Source: Planococcaceae bacterium Storch 2/2-2
GTDB lineage: Bacteria > Bacillota > Bacilli > Bacillales_A > Planococcaceae
Assembly: GCA_009740415.1 (NCBI GenBank)
Contig: WOYE01000009.1
Span: 930,001 to 994,000, forward strand
Reading direction: 5' to 3'
Length of the DNA stretch: 64,000 bases
A model generated the notes under the pieces. It saw nothing but the letters and a program-made list of their open reading frames with translations. It was not told where the DNA came from and searched no databases. The translations under genes were made by a program, and so were the position numbers. This document shows, one piece after another, positions 35,379-44,404 of this stretch (positions within the stretch are counted from its first letter, which is position 1; each line of letters begins with the position of its first letter).

Positions 35379-36083
35379 TTATAACGTATAAGCCGTCTCT
35401 AGCGCGATTTCCATCATATCGTGGAACGACGTTTGACGTTCTTCCGGTGTCGTCGCTTCACCTGTTAAAATGTGGTCGCTCACCGTTAAAATCGCGAGCG
35501 CTTTTCGGTTGTATTTCGCCGCGAGCAAATAGAGAGCCGCCGCTTCCATTTCTACACCGAGTACGCCGTGACGCGCAAGTTCTTCATGCGGTGCATGTTC
35601 GTTGTAGAAAAAGTCTTCCGTAAAAATGTTTCCGACTTTGACGTCGAGTCCTTTTTCACAAACGACGTCATACGCACGTTTCAACAAGTCAAAATGAGCC
35701 GTCGGTGCGAACGAAACGTTCGGGAAAAAGTTGTCGATGATCGACGAGTTCGTCGATGCGCTTTGCGCGAGTAAAACGTCTCGCACGTGAACGTCGCGAC
35801 TGATCGCACCGCACGTTCCGACACGGATTAAATGTTGAACGTCGTACTCTTGAATGAGTTCATTCACGTAAATCGAAATGGATGGAACACCCATTCCTGT
35901 TCCTTGAACGGAAATTCGTTTTCCACGATACGTCCCTGTATAGCCGAGCATGTTGCGCACACCGTTGTATTGGACGACGTCTTCTAAATACGTCTCCGCA
36001 ATGTATTTCGCACGCAACGGATCGCCCGGTAATAACACCGTTTCTGCAATGTCTCCTCGTTTCGCTTCAATATGTACACTCAT
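35379..36083 (-). CDS. deoD: Purine nucleoside phosphorylase (DeoD type)
   Basis: 234 residues from [20 protein letters not shown], the ATG with AGAGGGGCGG upstream; the longer frame has no family sequence before it. It splits purine (deoxy)nucleosides with phosphate. Family marks: [17 protein letters not shown], the [14 protein letters not shown] phosphorylase signature, RVGTCGAI and [15 protein letters not shown], with Asp in VSDHILTG near residue 204. It is preceded by the thyA-yozE operon and followed by the CtpA-type gene. Confidence 0.96.
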   Translation of the reverse strand: MSVHIEAKRGDIAETVLLPGDPLRAKYIAETYLEDVVQYNGVRNMLGYTGTYRGKRISVQGTGMGVPSISIYVNELIQEYDVQHLIRVGTCGAISRDVHVRDVLLAQSASTNSSIIDNFFPNVSFAPTAHFDLLKRAYDVVCEKGLDVKVGNIFTEDFFYNEHAPHEELARHGVLGVEMEAAALYLLAAKYNRKALAILTVSDHILTGEATTPEERQTSFHDMMEIALETAYTL

Positions 36084-36119
36084 TGTCGAACCGCCCCTCT
36101 CTAATTTCTTTTCTATCAT

Positions 36120-36157
36120 ACTAGGTGAAGGACGCTATCGCAACGTCCTTCCACTAG
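36120..36157 (-). repeat. Hairpin after yozE without a T-run
   Basis: CGTCCTTC pairs with GAAGGACG, extended by ACTAG/CTAGT, around a nine-base loop. It lies over the yozE stop and has no U-tract, so it may be a processing or stability hairpin between the long operon and deoD. Confidence 0.55.
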
Positions 36158-36396
36158 TTTCCATATCGTTCATCGTACGCGTCGTACAACGTATCGAACG
36201 TCGATGCGCTCAACCGCTCGTCGAAATGTTCCTCGACGTAGCGCGATAACGTATCGTAATCGTTCACCGCGCGGGGAAAGCTTTCATCTTCGAAAACCGC
36301 TTCCGCAAATTGCGCTTCTGGCGTATCGATTGTATACGCGCCACGATACGTTAAAACGAACGTATAAAAATTACGATCGACGTGCCATTTACTCAT
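36154..36396 (-). CDS. YozE family (UPF0346) protein
   Basis: 80 residues if started at the ATG overlapping the msrB stop region (ATG at 36396, 8-base overlap). [40 protein letters not shown] and the C-terminal [14 protein letters not shown] match the layout of YozE-like proteins (FYHYLLKYR, YEDHSFPK, FDEAWDQYE). It is a small helical protein of unknown function. Last gene of the thyA operon. Confidence 0.78.
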   Translation of the reverse strand: MSKWHVDRNFYTFVLTYRGAYTIDTPEAQFAEAVFEDESFPRAVNDYDTLSRYVEEHFDERLSASTFDTLYDAYDERYGN

Positions 36397-36826
36397 CGTC
36401 AAACAACACGGCGTAAGCGCCATACCCTTCTTCTTCGAGCTGCTCTTTCGGTACGAACCGGAGCGCAGCGGAGTTGATGCAGTAACGCATGCCACCTGCT
36501 TCACGCGGCCCGTCTGGAAACACGTGTCCTAAATGAGCGTCGCTTTCTTTCGAACGTACTTCCGTTCGGCGCATGCCGAAGCTGTCGTCGAAATGTTCGG
36601 TCACGAACGCTTCGTCAATCGGACGTGTGAAACTTGGCCAACCGCACCCTGCGTCGTATTTGTCACGCGAACTGAAAAGCGGTTTTCCCGTAATGAGGTC
36701 GACGTAAATGCCGTCTTCAAAATGAGCATCGTACTCGTTTTGAAACGGTGGCTCCGTCCCATTTTCTTGCGTCACGTAATATTGCATCTCTGTCAATTGA
36801 CGTTTTAACTGTTCTTTATTCATCAT
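36389..36826 (-). CDS. msrB: Peptide-methionine (R)-S-oxide reductase
   Basis: 145 residues from [28 protein letters not shown] of the msrA end is its ribosome site and the ATG overlaps msrA by 11 bases. SelR fold marks: [23 protein letters not shown], and the catalytic cysteine in [14 protein letters not shown]. The two zinc C-x-x-C pairs of some MsrB forms are absent, as in other Bacillota. It repairs R-methionine sulfoxide with thioredoxin. Confidence 0.96.
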   Translation of the reverse strand: MMNKEQLKRQLTEMQYYVTQENGTEPPFQNEYDAHFEDGIYVDLITGKPLFSSRDKYDAGCGWPSFTRPIDEAFVTEHFDDSFGMRRTEVRSKESDAHLGHVFPDGPREAGGMRYCINSAALRFVPKEQLEEEGYGAYAVLFDDE

Positions 36827-37346
36827 TCGTATCCCCCCAAGTCGCTCGTTGAAACGGTACGCGACCTGACCCGATCGCATAACGCGTATAATGGAGCGGA
36901 TGTTTTTTATAATAGTCTTGATGGTGCGTTTCTGCTTCGTAAAACGGTTTCGCCGGCAAAATGTCCGTCGCGATCGGCGCATCGAATGTCCCTGATGCAG
37001 CGAGCGCTTTTTTCGACGCTTCCGCGATCAAACGCTGTTCTTCCGTATGGTAAAAGATCGCCGTCTCATACGACTGTCCACGGTCTCCGAACTGGCCACC
37101 TGCATCCGTCGGGTCAATTTGACGCCAAAAAATCGAAACGAGCGTCTCGTACGAAATGATCGACGGATCAAAGGTGAGCTGAACTGCTTCCCGGTGACCG
37201 GTCGTATTCGTACATACGTCTTCGTACGTCGGGTTCGGCACGTCACCACCGGTATAGCCTGACACGACACGTTCGACGCCTTCATACTGGTCGAACGGTT
37301 TCACCATGCACCAAAAACAACCACCTGCAAACGTTGCACGTTCCAT
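36816..37346 (-). CDS. msrA: Peptide-methionine (S)-S-oxide reductase
   Basis: 176 residues. The catalytic GGCFWC motif is at residues 8-13 (Cys10), and [20 protein letters not shown] and ETHHQDYY are the other family signatures. It reduces S-methionine sulfoxide in proteins and free form. Ribosome site AGGAGGAACG. Coupled with msrB in the same operon, so both stereoisomers are handled together. Confidence 0.97.
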   Translation of the reverse strand: MERATFAGGCFWCMVKPFDQYEGVERVVSGYTGGDVPNPTYEDVCTNTTGHREAVQLTFDPSIISYETLVSIFWRQIDPTDAGGQFGDRGQSYETAIFYHTEEQRLIAEASKKALAASGTFDAPIATDILPAKPFYEAETHHQDYYKKHPLHYTRYAIGSGRVPFQRATWGDTNDE

Positions 37347-37360
37347 ATTCGTTCCTCCTC

Positions 37361-37942
37361 TTATTGAATCGGCATACCGAGTTCAAAACGGATGTCATCG
37401 TTCGGCAAATCTAACGAAACAGCGCGAACACTCATTCCGTCTTTCAACGGCATTTCACTCAAATCGAGTGCGATTTCTTCCTCTTTCGGACGAATCGTCA
37501 TCCATTTCGGAGCAGCGCCCGTCTCATTCATCACTTTCAATACCGCTTTCGGTGAAATCGGCAAACGACCGACTTCGACTGATGATTGATGGAGCAGTAC
37601 GTTTCCATCTTCTAACACTTCCGGCTCAAATGCCATCGTCACGTCCACATCGAGCGAGAAGAAAGGAAGCGTCGTTGCGAGTTCCACTTCGTCGTTCACA
37701 GTCAATTGAAGCGGGATCGACGTCCCTTGACTCGCTAGCGCTTCTTGAATCGCGCGATTTCCGATCGATTCGACTTCTTCTTTCGACGCTTGGACGACGA
37801 ATCGATAATCGTCACCGCGGTCGACCGCTGCTTTCGTTTCGAGCGGGGGCGACGCCGGGACGAACGTTAAATATGCGACGCCGGCTCCGAGGAGCACGAC
37901 GAATGTGAGCAACGTAAAAAAGGCAATTTTCCAACCTTTCAT
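37361..37942 (-). CDS. DUF2140 (YpmS-like) single-span membrane protein
   Basis: 193 residues. An N-terminal anchor ([22 protein letters not shown] cannot be shown whole; residues about 4-24) is followed by an extracytoplasmic beta-rich domain, with [20 protein letters not shown] and [18 protein letters not shown]. The YpmR-YpmS pair is conserved in Bacillus in the same position. Function unknown; the pairing with a lipoprotein hydrolase points to the cell envelope. It starts 14 bases after the lipase stop. Confidence 0.8.
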   Translation of the reverse strand: MKGWKIAFFTLLTFVVLLGAGVAYLTFVPASPPLETKAAVDRGDDYRFVVQASKEEVESIGNRAIQEALASQGTSIPLQLTVNDEVELATTLPFFSLDVDVTMAFEPEVLEDGNVLLHQSSVEVGRLPISPKAVLKVMNETGAAPKWMTIRPKEEEIALDLSEMPLKDGMSVRAVSLDLPNDDIRFELGMPIQ

Positions 37943-37956
37943 CGTCTCACCTCTCT

Positions 37957-38673
37957 CTATTCATTTTTCCAATCGTTCAACCATTGTTCAGCGATGAGCG
38001 TATAGCCTTTTGCATTCGGGTGAAAATAATCTTCGGCATATAGCGACTCATCGGCTGCGCGTACAGGGTCTGAAATGTCGATGAACCGTCGGTGGCTCGG
38101 TCGCTCTTCGACGATCGAGCGCATACCGCCGTTCCACTCTTCTAAAATTGCACCGACCTCTTTCGTATCTTCCGCGACGAGTAACACCGGATCGTATAAA
38201 GATAAAAAGACGATTGTCGCCTGTTTATTTAACGATTCAATCGCTTCGACAATCGCCCGCAAGCGCTCTTCATACGAGACATACTCTTCTTGAAAGGGCT
38301 CGACGGAAAGTGACAAGGCATGTTTTTTAAACACGCCCATGACGTCATTTCCGCCGATCGATAAGGCGATGACATCCGCTCGTTCGACCGCTCGTTGCAC
38401 GTCTTCTTCTTCCTTCAATGCGTCAAGCAATTCCGCTGACTTTCGACCGCTCACTGCTTCGTTGATCGTCTCGACAGAATCGAACGTTCCATTTTCGACG
38501 AGCCCGTCAGCGACTCGACCGAAATATCCTTCTCGGTCTTCTTCATCACCGACACCTTTCGTGAGCGAATCACCGAGTCCAACGAGGACGATATCGCGCG
38601 GTTCGAACGGATTCGAACAGCTCGCAAGGACGACGAGAACCCCGAACAATACTACGCCTAACAGCCGTTTCAT
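37957..38673 (-). CDS. SGNH-hydrolase lipoprotein (YpmR-like)
   Basis: 238 residues from MKRLLGVVLFGVLVVLASCS, a lipoprotein signal with lipobox LASC (Cys at residue 19). The GDSL-type hydrolase has its catalytic serine in GLGDSLTKG, GGND in SIGGNDVMGVF, and the Asp/His pair in DYFHPNAKGY near the C-terminus. It is an esterase or lipase outside the membrane. The ATG is one base after the degV stop with a weak ribosome site, so coupling is likely. Confidence 0.88.
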   Translation of the reverse strand: MKRLLGVVLFGVLVVLASCSNPFEPRDIVLVGLGDSLTKGVGDEEDREGYFGRVADGLVENGTFDSVETINEAVSGRKSAELLDALKEEEDVQRAVERADVIALSIGGNDVMGVFKKHALSLSVEPFQEEYVSYEERLRAIVEAIESLNKQATIVFLSLYDPVLLVAEDTKEVGAILEEWNGGMRSIVEERPSHRRFIDISDPVRAADESLYAEDYFHPNAKGYTLIAEQWLNDWKNE

Positions 38674-38674
38674 C

Positions 38675-39511
38675 TTAATCGGTATAATACATGAACCCGA
38701 TCGCACCTTCACCCGTATGCGTGCTAATGATCGGAGTCGTATACGTAAATGGAACGTCGAGACCGAGCGCTTCGATCTTTTCTTTGAGCGGTAAGCCCAT
38801 CTTTTGACCGTTCGCATGCGAAATCCCGATTCCTTTTACCGTTTTCCCTTTCGTATCTTCTTGAAACGCTTTCCACAATTGAGAGACGACTTGTTTATGA
38901 CTGCGCGCCTTTCCGACTGGAGAATAGACCCCATCTTTCAATTGCGCAATCGGTTTAATATTCAAGAAAGAACCGATCATCCCTCGTCCTTTCCCGATCC
39001 GCCCGCCTTTCACTAAGTTGTCGAGCACGTCGACGACGACGTACAACGTCGTGCGCTCACGCACGTCATTCAATCGTTGCACGATGTCGTCCACGCTCGC
39101 ACCTTCATTCGCCAGTTGTGCGGCTTCTTTCACTTGGAAATAGAGCGCATGTGAAATGAATTGTGAATCGATCACCGTCACGTCCGACTCCGTCATCTCC
39201 GCTGCTGCTCGAGCGGCTTCAACGGTTCCACTCATACCACCGGTCATATGGATCGATACGATCGGACTTCCATCGGACCCTAGCTCGTCATACAACTCTT
39301 TAAATTTTCCGATCGGCGGTTGCGAGCTTTTCGGCAACTCGTCCGCTTCTCTCATGAGGTCTAAAAACGCATCCGGCTGTAAATCGACCCGGTCGATATA
39401 CGTTTCATCATTCACATAAATGTTAAGCGGAACGATATGAAAGCCGTACGTTTGATCTTCCCCTTCTTTAAAATCTGCTGTCGAGTCTGTTACGATATGA
39501 ACTTTCTTCAT
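38675..39511 (-). CDS. DegV family fatty-acid-binding protein
   Basis: 278 residues. KKVHIVTDSTADF at the start, IHMTGGMSGTVEAARAAAEM near residue 85 and the C-terminal PIISTHTGEGAIGFMYYTD are DegV signatures. DegV (FakB) proteins bind a fatty acid and present it to FakA for phosphorylation; FakA is not in the window. Its neighbour PlsC also acts in phospholipid synthesis. Confidence 0.92.
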   Translation of the reverse strand: MKKVHIVTDSTADFKEGEDQTYGFHIVPLNIYVNDETYIDRVDLQPDAFLDLMREADELPKSSQPPIGKFKELYDELGSDGSPIVSIHMTGGMSGTVEAARAAAEMTESDVTVIDSQFISHALYFQVKEAAQLANEGASVDDIVQRLNDVRERTTLYVVVDVLDNLVKGGRIGKGRGMIGSFLNIKPIAQLKDGVYSPVGKARSHKQVVSQLWKAFQEDTKGKTVKGIGISHANGQKMGLPLKEKIEALGLDVPFTYTTPIISTHTGEGAIGFMYYTD

Positions 39512-39545
39512 TGAAATCTACCCTTTCTTCCTCATTGGATGAACG

Positions 39546-40277
39546 TCATCGACTTTCGTCGAGACGTTCGACTGCTTCTTTCACGCGACGTTCCGTTTCT
39601 GCAACGAGCGCTTTCCGATCGAGCGATTCGACCGTTTCTGCGTCGATCGGTGGCAAAATGCGGATGTCGACGTGTGCTGGACGGATCCGGTTATTGTTTT
39701 TCTCCATAATGTCGCTCGTTCCACGAACCGCGATCGGCACGACAGGAACGCCCGCATCTTTCGCAATTTTTGCAAATCCTGGTTTGAACGACTGAATCGG
39801 ACCGCCTTTACTTCTCGTCCCTTCTGGGAAAATGATGATCGAATGACCGGCTTCGAGCTGCGCGACCGAATCGCTCAATACGCGCATCGCACTTCGTCGA
39901 TCCGTCCGGTCTAAAAAGACACAGTTCATCTCTTCCATCCAGTCTCGAATGACCGGTAATTTTTTCACTTCGACTTTCGAAATGAATCCGAACGGTTTCG
40001 GAATGTGAGCGAGCAATGTCGGAATGTCAAAATTGCCTTCGTGATTGCTCACGAATAAAACCGGACCTTCTGGAAGATGCTCTTCCCCTTCTACGTGAAA
40101 CGTACTCTTCGTTCGCTTCAAAATGTTTGTCGCCCAATGAATCGGCAGCTCCGCCACGATGCGGTCGCGTTCATCGACCGGTAAATCGTCCGGCAACGCG
40201 CGCACTTTTTTTAATGCGCCGAGTGAAAACGGCAAGTAGCCGAATAAATATCCGTACGTTCGCAACGATCTAATCAC
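39546..40277 (-). CDS. plsC: 1-acyl-sn-glycerol-3-phosphate acyltransferase
   Basis: 243 residues from a GTG start at 40277 (reads MIRSLRTYGYLFGYLPF). GAAAGGAA lies 9 bases upstream and the start overlaps the dfrA stop by 8 bases; no ATG lies between this codon and the conserved core. Motif I is SNHEGNFD (H-x4-D), motif III FPEGTRSKGG, and VPIAVRGT is motif IV. It adds the second acyl chain to form phosphatidic acid. Confidence 0.93.
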   Translation of the reverse strand: MIRSLRTYGYLFGYLPFSLGALKKVRALPDDLPVDERDRIVAELPIHWATNILKRTKSTFHVEGEEHLPEGPVLFVSNHEGNFDIPTLLAHIPKPFGFISKVEVKKLPVIRDWMEEMNCVFLDRTDRRSAMRVLSDSVAQLEAGHSIIIFPEGTRSKGGPIQSFKPGFAKIAKDAGVPVVPIAVRGTSDIMEKNNNRIRPAHVDIRILPPIDAETVESLDRKALVAETERRVKEAVERLDESR

Positions 40278-40770
40278 GACGCTCGTTCCTTTCGTACACG
40301 TAAAACGTATACGGTACCCCTTCATCGTTCGTATACGTTTCAGACGCTTCGATCTCCGTCCAGTCTTCGAGGTCATACGCCGGGAAAAACGTATCGCCTT
40401 CGTACGTATGATCGATTTTCGTAATGTACATTTTATCCGCGCGGTCGATCGTTCGGTTGAAAATTTCCGCACCGCCGATCACCATAATTTCTTCTTCAAA
40501 ACGAGCTTCTAACGAATCGAGCGCCTCCTCGATCGACGTGTAACGTTCGACTCCTTCAGGCACTTCGTACGCTTCATTGCGCGTAATGACGACGTTCAAG
40601 CGGCCAGGTAAGACGCGTCCGATCGATTCGAACGTCTTCCGTCCCATGACGATCGGGCGTCCCATCGTCCGCTTTTTAAAATAAGCTAAATCTTTCGGCA
40701 AATGCCACGGCATATCGTTCTCATACCCAATTACGTAATCGTTCGCATGTGCGACAAATAATGAAATCAT
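40270..40770 (-). CDS. dfrA: Dihydrofolate reductase
   Basis: 166 residues. VAHANDYVIGYENDMPWHLPKDLAYFKKR cannot be shown whole; the catalytic acidic residue region is MPWHLPKDLAYFK with PIVMGRKTFESIGR next, and GGAEIF near residue 100 binds NADPH. It regenerates tetrahydrofolate after ThyA. The start follows thyA by 11 bases with GGAGAG as ribosome site. Standard pairing with thyA. Confidence 0.96.
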   Translation of the reverse strand: MISLFVAHANDYVIGYENDMPWHLPKDLAYFKKRTMGRPIVMGRKTFESIGRVLPGRLNVVITRNEAYEVPEGVERYTSIEEALDSLEARFEEEIMVIGGAEIFNRTIDRADKMYITKIDHTYEGDTFFPAYDLEDWTEIEASETYTNDEGVPYTFYVYERNERRD

Positions 40771-40781
40771 AGTTCTCTCCT

Positions 40782-41726
40782 TTACACCGCGATCGGCGCT
40801 TTAATTTTTGGATGTGGATCGTATCCGACGAGCTCAAAGTCCGACGTTTCTAAGTCGAAAATCGACTCTTTTTCATCGTTTATACGAACCGTCGGCAACG
40901 GACGAGGTTCACGCGACAATTGCTCGGTCACTTGATCGTAATGGTTCGAATAAATGTGCGCATCGCCTAACGTATGGACGAACTCGCCGAGCTCATATCC
41001 TGTCTCACGTGCGATCAATTGAACGAGAAGCGCATATGACGCGATGTTGAACGGCACGCCTAAAAAGATGTCCGCACTTCGTTGGTACAACTGGCACGAT
41101 AACTTGCCGTCAGCGACGTAAAATTGGAACATCGTATGACATGGCGGTAGTGCCATATCGTCCACTTCTGCTGGGTTCCACGCGCTCACGATGTGGCGAC
41201 GTGAATCCGGATTGTTTTTCAAACTGTCGATCACGTTCGCAATTTGGTCGATGATCCGACCGTCGCGACCTTCCCATGAACGCCACTGTTTACCGTAAAC
41301 TGGCCCGAGGTCTCCGTACGCGCAAGCGAATCCTTCATCGGTCGTAATGCGCGCTTTGAACGCGCTCATCTGTTCCTCGTACACCGCTCGGAACGCTTCA
41401 TCTTCTTGCACACGATGGCCGAAGTCCGTCATATCGGGTCCGTCGTATTCCTCGCTTTCCACCCACTGTTCAAACGCCCACTCGTCCCAAATGGGGTTTC
41501 GCTCTTCAATTAACGTTTTCACATTCGTATCGCCTTTTAAAAACCAAAGCAATTCGGAAACGATGAGGCGAAACGCCGTCCGTTTCGTCGTTAGCAATGG
41601 AAATCCTTCGTTTAAATCAAAACGCATTTGGTAACCGAATACACTTTTCGTGCCCGTTCCGGTACGGTCCCCTTTTTCAACGCCATGCGTCATAACGTGT
41701 TGACATAACTCTAAATATTGTTTCAT
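40782..41726 (-). CDS. thyA: Thymidylate synthase
   Basis: 314 residues, the longer ThyA form. ATG at 41726 is chosen; AGGGAGG lies 12 bases before, while the ATG at 41750 has no site. The catalytic cysteine is in [12 protein letters not shown] near residue 193; [13 protein letters not shown], the Arg pair in [13 protein letters not shown] and DAHIYSNH are family signatures. It makes dTMP from dUMP with methylene-tetrahydrofolate. First gene of the nine-gene operon running down to yozE. Confidence 0.96.
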   Translation of the reverse strand: MKQYLELCQHVMTHGVEKGDRTGTGTKSVFGYQMRFDLNEGFPLLTTKRTAFRLIVSELLWFLKGDTNVKTLIEERNPIWDEWAFEQWVESEEYDGPDMTDFGHRVQEDEAFRAVYEEQMSAFKARITTDEGFACAYGDLGPVYGKQWRSWEGRDGRIIDQIANVIDSLKNNPDSRRHIVSAWNPAEVDDMALPPCHTMFQFYVADGKLSCQLYQRSADIFLGVPFNIASYALLVQLIARETGYELGEFVHTLGDAHIYSNHYDQVTEQLSREPRPLPTVRINDEKESIFDLETSDFELVGYDPHPKIKAPIAV

Positions 41727-41750
41727 AAAATCGTAAAACCTCCCTATCAT

Positions 41751-42047
41751 AACTATTATGCCAAACTTTCTACAGACGCGCTATGATTTCGCTAGCTAAA
41801 CATTATATTTATATATTGTGATCCGTCCTAACAAACAAGTTCCATTTCACATACGCGAGTGACTTGATTTTTGAACGTGCGGTACGGATGAGCGAACGGT
41901 TCGTAAGATTGTCAAGCATGCCACATGCATTCAAACAAAAAAAGATCGCTTCTTATACAGTTGTGTAAGAAACAATCTTTTTTATTCGAATCGTTTGTCC
42001 GTGATTAGAAACATGACGTCCTCCATTTCTATCTTCGGTTGATCGGA
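41751..42047. other. Intergenic region between thyA and the YpjP-like gene
   Basis: 297 bases. It holds the terminator of the YpjP-like gene (41939-41986). On the minus strand a TTGTTT box, 17 bases and TATATA (about 41812-41840) could be the thyA promoter. No credible gene. Confidence 0.6.
41939..41986 (-). terminator. Terminator of the YpjP-like gene
   Basis: AAAAAAGAT...TTCTTA pairs with TAAGAA...ATCTTTTTT; A-run and T-run flank it on both sides, so it may work in both directions. Confidence 0.75.
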
Positions 42048-42617
42048 CTAGCTTAACCAACGCGGTGGCGTATCTTTGCTCCAATAAATATCACCGAGTG
42101 AATGGTGCACTGCAAAATCATCTGCAAAACTATGATAGTGGAAATTGTAATAGTAGCCTTCTTGTGGTCGTTTCTCCGTTCGAACGTGGAAATAGAGCAA
42201 TTCGTCACCTGTCTCTTTGTCGTACACGTTAAAAATTCGCTCGCCGTAATTACCTGCGGGTTGTTCCGTGATCGCAAGCGCTGTTCGATCGACCGTATCG
42301 AGCGCATACGTCTTTTTCAAAACGCTCGCCATTTCAGGAAAAATGTGACGGTCGAAATCGGCTTGAATTTTCGGCCCGATTTTCGTTCCGAATTTTTCAT
42401 ACGATACGTTTCTTGCACGTTGTAATAAGTCGGTAACCGGTACGTCTCGCTTCGGTAAATTGAGCGAGTACTCGATCGCTGCGGCTTCTCTCCGTTCGTA
42501 ATCGTCCGTATCATGATCTTTCCGAAGGTCGGTCCAAATTTCATGGCTCGGCGAAATGATACCGAACGTAAATAAGGCGACGGTTCCTATCGCTAATTGA
42601 CGAACCCACTTCTTCAT
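42048..42617 (-). CDS. YpjP-like protein
   Basis: 189 residues with a short N-terminal signal or anchor (MKKWVRQLAIGTVALFTFGI). Then a charged helical part (DYERREAAAIEYSLNLPKRD) and a beta-rich C-terminus with many Tyr/His (EGYYYNFHYHSFADDF, HHSLGDIYWSKDTPPRW), typical of the YpjP family next to thyA-dfrA in Bacillus. Exported or surface-bound, function unknown. Ribosome site GAAAGGAGAGGATTCG. Confidence 0.8.
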   Translation of the reverse strand: MKKWVRQLAIGTVALFTFGIISPSHEIWTDLRKDHDTDDYERREAAAIEYSLNLPKRDVPVTDLLQRARNVSYEKFGTKIGPKIQADFDRHIFPEMASVLKKTYALDTVDRTALAITEQPAGNYGERIFNVYDKETGDELLYFHVRTEKRPQEGYYYNFHYHSFADDFAVHHSLGDIYWSKDTPPRWLS

Positions 42618-42746
42618 CGAATCCTCTCCTTTCTCCTCTCATCGTTATCAATTAGTACGTTTCCATCCGCAAAAGGTTTCATCTTTTACGCTTTCATTGT
42701 ACAATGTACGAGGATATTGCTTTACGTAGATAGGGGGGAACGGCAC

Positions 42747-42818
42747 ATGAGTCTTGGTATTAGTATTTTCATGTTTGTTTTCACGCTTTATTTAAGTTCA
42801 TTCAACTTCACACATTGA
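42747..42818 (+). CDS. 23-residue hydrophobic small protein
   Basis: MSLGISIFMFVFTLYLSSFN plus three residues. The short frame has a strong ribosome site (GGGGGGAA, 7 bases before ATG), an upstream -10-like TACAAT with TTTCAT 17 bases before it, and a hairpin terminator right after its stop. The product would be a single membrane helix. This is a complete transcription unit that would be missed by length cut-offs. Function unknown. Confidence 0.55.
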   Translation: MSLGISIFMFVFTLYLSSFNFTH

Positions 42819-42825
42819 TCGGGAA

Positions 42826-42853
42826 ACGAAAGCTCGCTACGTGCGAGCTTTTT
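42826..42853. terminator. Bidirectional terminator
   Basis: AAAGCTCGC and GCGAGCTTT arms around TACGT, then TTTTTT on the plus strand. It overlaps the last codons of the convergent methyltransferase gene. Confidence 0.85.
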
Positions 42854-43634
42854 TCGTTGTCCAGACGGTGTAATGGAACTTGCTCGTTTGACGACGGATG
42901 CGTGTGAAACCGTACCGTTCGGGCGCATCACTTTTGTAATGTACTTTCCAAATGACAGCACGGCGCGCGACCCGTTTCGCCTCATCGATCCATTCGTCCG
43001 TAACCGGATCGTACGACGCTGCTCGTTTCACATCGAAAAAAGGAGTCGCCTCATCGATCGACGCTTCAAACATCGGATCGAGATAAACGACGTCGACACT
43101 TCGATCAGAAAGTTGACGCAACCCGTCCACTGCCTCTACGTTTTTTACTTCTACCTGTTTTACCGCTCGTTCAAACGTCGAATCGTTCGATTCATACGTC
43201 TTCATCCCTTCTCGTACGATGCGAGCGATCGGTTTCACTTTTTCAAACGCGAGGACACGACCGCTTTCGCCGACCGCAACAGAAGCGACGATGCTGTCCG
43301 AACCGCGCCCGAGCGTGCAGTCGACGAACGTATCGCCTTCGCGTAACGAACCGAGCGCGACGAGCGGATCTTCACCGCCTCGTTTCATTCGCTTATACCG
43401 GACGAGCGACATGCTCGGATGAAACGTAAACGGTTCACTCGCACCGAGCGGGTAAAACTGTTCTTCTTCTTTTCCGACGACGTATACGTCGCATGCCCAC
43501 GTTTCGTGAAGCGTACGAATCGAACGTTTGCGACGCGCCTCGTACGGCACGCCCCATTCATTTGCGAGCTGTTTCGCTCGTTCGATTCCTTCTTCCGAAG
43601 GCCGTCCGTTCGTCGTGACGATCAATTCGTACAA
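42837..43634 (-). CDS. SAM-dependent methyltransferase (RsmJ/YpiP-like)
   Basis: 265 residues. The N-terminal part (TNGRPSEEGIERAKQLANEW) precedes the SAM-binding core: FHPSMSLVRYKRMKRGG then DTFVDCTLGRGSDSIVASV (motif I near residue 105) and VDVVYLDPMFEASID with the D/NPPF-like LDPMF motif near residue 190. The layout resembles RsmJ, the 16S rRNA guanine-1516 methyltransferase of Gammaproteobacteria, so an rRNA target is possible but not shown. Its start overlaps the end of the bacilliredoxin gene by 13 bases. Confidence 0.78.
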   Translation of the reverse strand: MYELIVTTNGRPSEEGIERAKQLANEWGVPYEARRKRSIRTLHETWACDVYVVGKEEEQFYPLGASEPFTFHPSMSLVRYKRMKRGGEDPLVALGSLREGDTFVDCTLGRGSDSIVASVAVGESGRVLAFEKVKPIARIVREGMKTYESNDSTFERAVKQVEVKNVEAVDGLRQLSDRSVDVVYLDPMFEASIDEATPFFDVKRAASYDPVTDEWIDEAKRVARRAVIWKVHYKSDAPERYGFTRIRRQTSKFHYTVWTTKKART

Positions 43635-44065
43635 AACTGTTCGAGCACTCCGGTTAAATGACTTTCGATTTGTTCCATTTCATACCCTTCAATTTGCTCG
43701 CGCGGGATGAAATAAGCGAGCTTCCCATCTTTCCAAATCGCCATCGACGGTGAGCTCGGTGGCACTTCGTCAAAGTATGAACGCATCGCTTCCGTCGCTT
43801 CACGGTCTTGCCCTGCAAATACAGTGAATAAATGATCCGGCTTCGTCGATGCGTTCGCTAACGCTTCGCGAACCGCTGGACGGGCGAGTCCTGCCGCACA
43901 ACCGCAAACGGAGTTAATGACGATGAGAGCCGTCCCTTCTAATCCGTCCATCGTTTGACGGACGTGTTCTTCCGTCGTCAATTCGGTAAATCCGTAGCCG
44001 ACGAGTTCTTGACGCATCGGTTCATAAATTTCTTTCATATATCGTTCATAAGCATTTAAGTCCAT
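43622..44065 (-). CDS. brxA: Bacilliredoxin (BrxA/YphP type)
   Basis: 147 residues from MDLNAYERYMKEIYEPMRQE; ribosome site AGAGGAGAG. Redox motif Cys54-Gly-Cys56 in [15 protein letters not shown] replaces the C-x-x-C of thioredoxins, the mark of the bacilliredoxin (YphP/YqiW) family. These reduce mixed disulfides between proteins and bacillithiol. A second copy lies at 54933-55370; the assignment of A and B is by neighbourhood only. Confidence 0.9.
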   Translation of the reverse strand: MDLNAYERYMKEIYEPMRQELVGYGFTELTTEEHVRQTMDGLEGTALIVINSVCGCAAGLARPAVREALANASTKPDHLFTVFAGQDREATEAMRSYFDEVPPSSPSMAIWKDGKLAYFIPREQIEGYEMEQIESHLTGVLEQFCTN

Positions 44066-44404
44066 TTTCAATCTCTCCTCTTGATCTTTTATCCGCTTCA
44101 ATAGGTGGAACGGACGACAGACGTACGTTTCGCCGATCGCGCAGCCGTTCCGATTCGGTCGGTCGACGCGTCTCTTTTCTTCTATGAAACGGATCATTTT
44201 CCATTCAAACTTTATCACACTTCCTACTGTGCAAGCGAATAGAAACGCTTTCCCGAACGACGAACGTTCACTTTCACGACCTTCGTTCTCACAAAGGCAC
44301 CGTCCGGTCGTTAGGTCTTTTTCTCTATTTTTCGTTCGAGCGAGAACAGCACTTCCTCTTTTTCAAAAGTCGTGTACACTGATGAGAAGAAAGGTTGTGA
44401 CCGT

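Noticed and set aside
37306-37908. 200-codon plus-strand frame opposite the DUF2140 gene
   Set aside because: Antisense of a family-matched gene, low-complexity Arg/Ser composition, no start signal.
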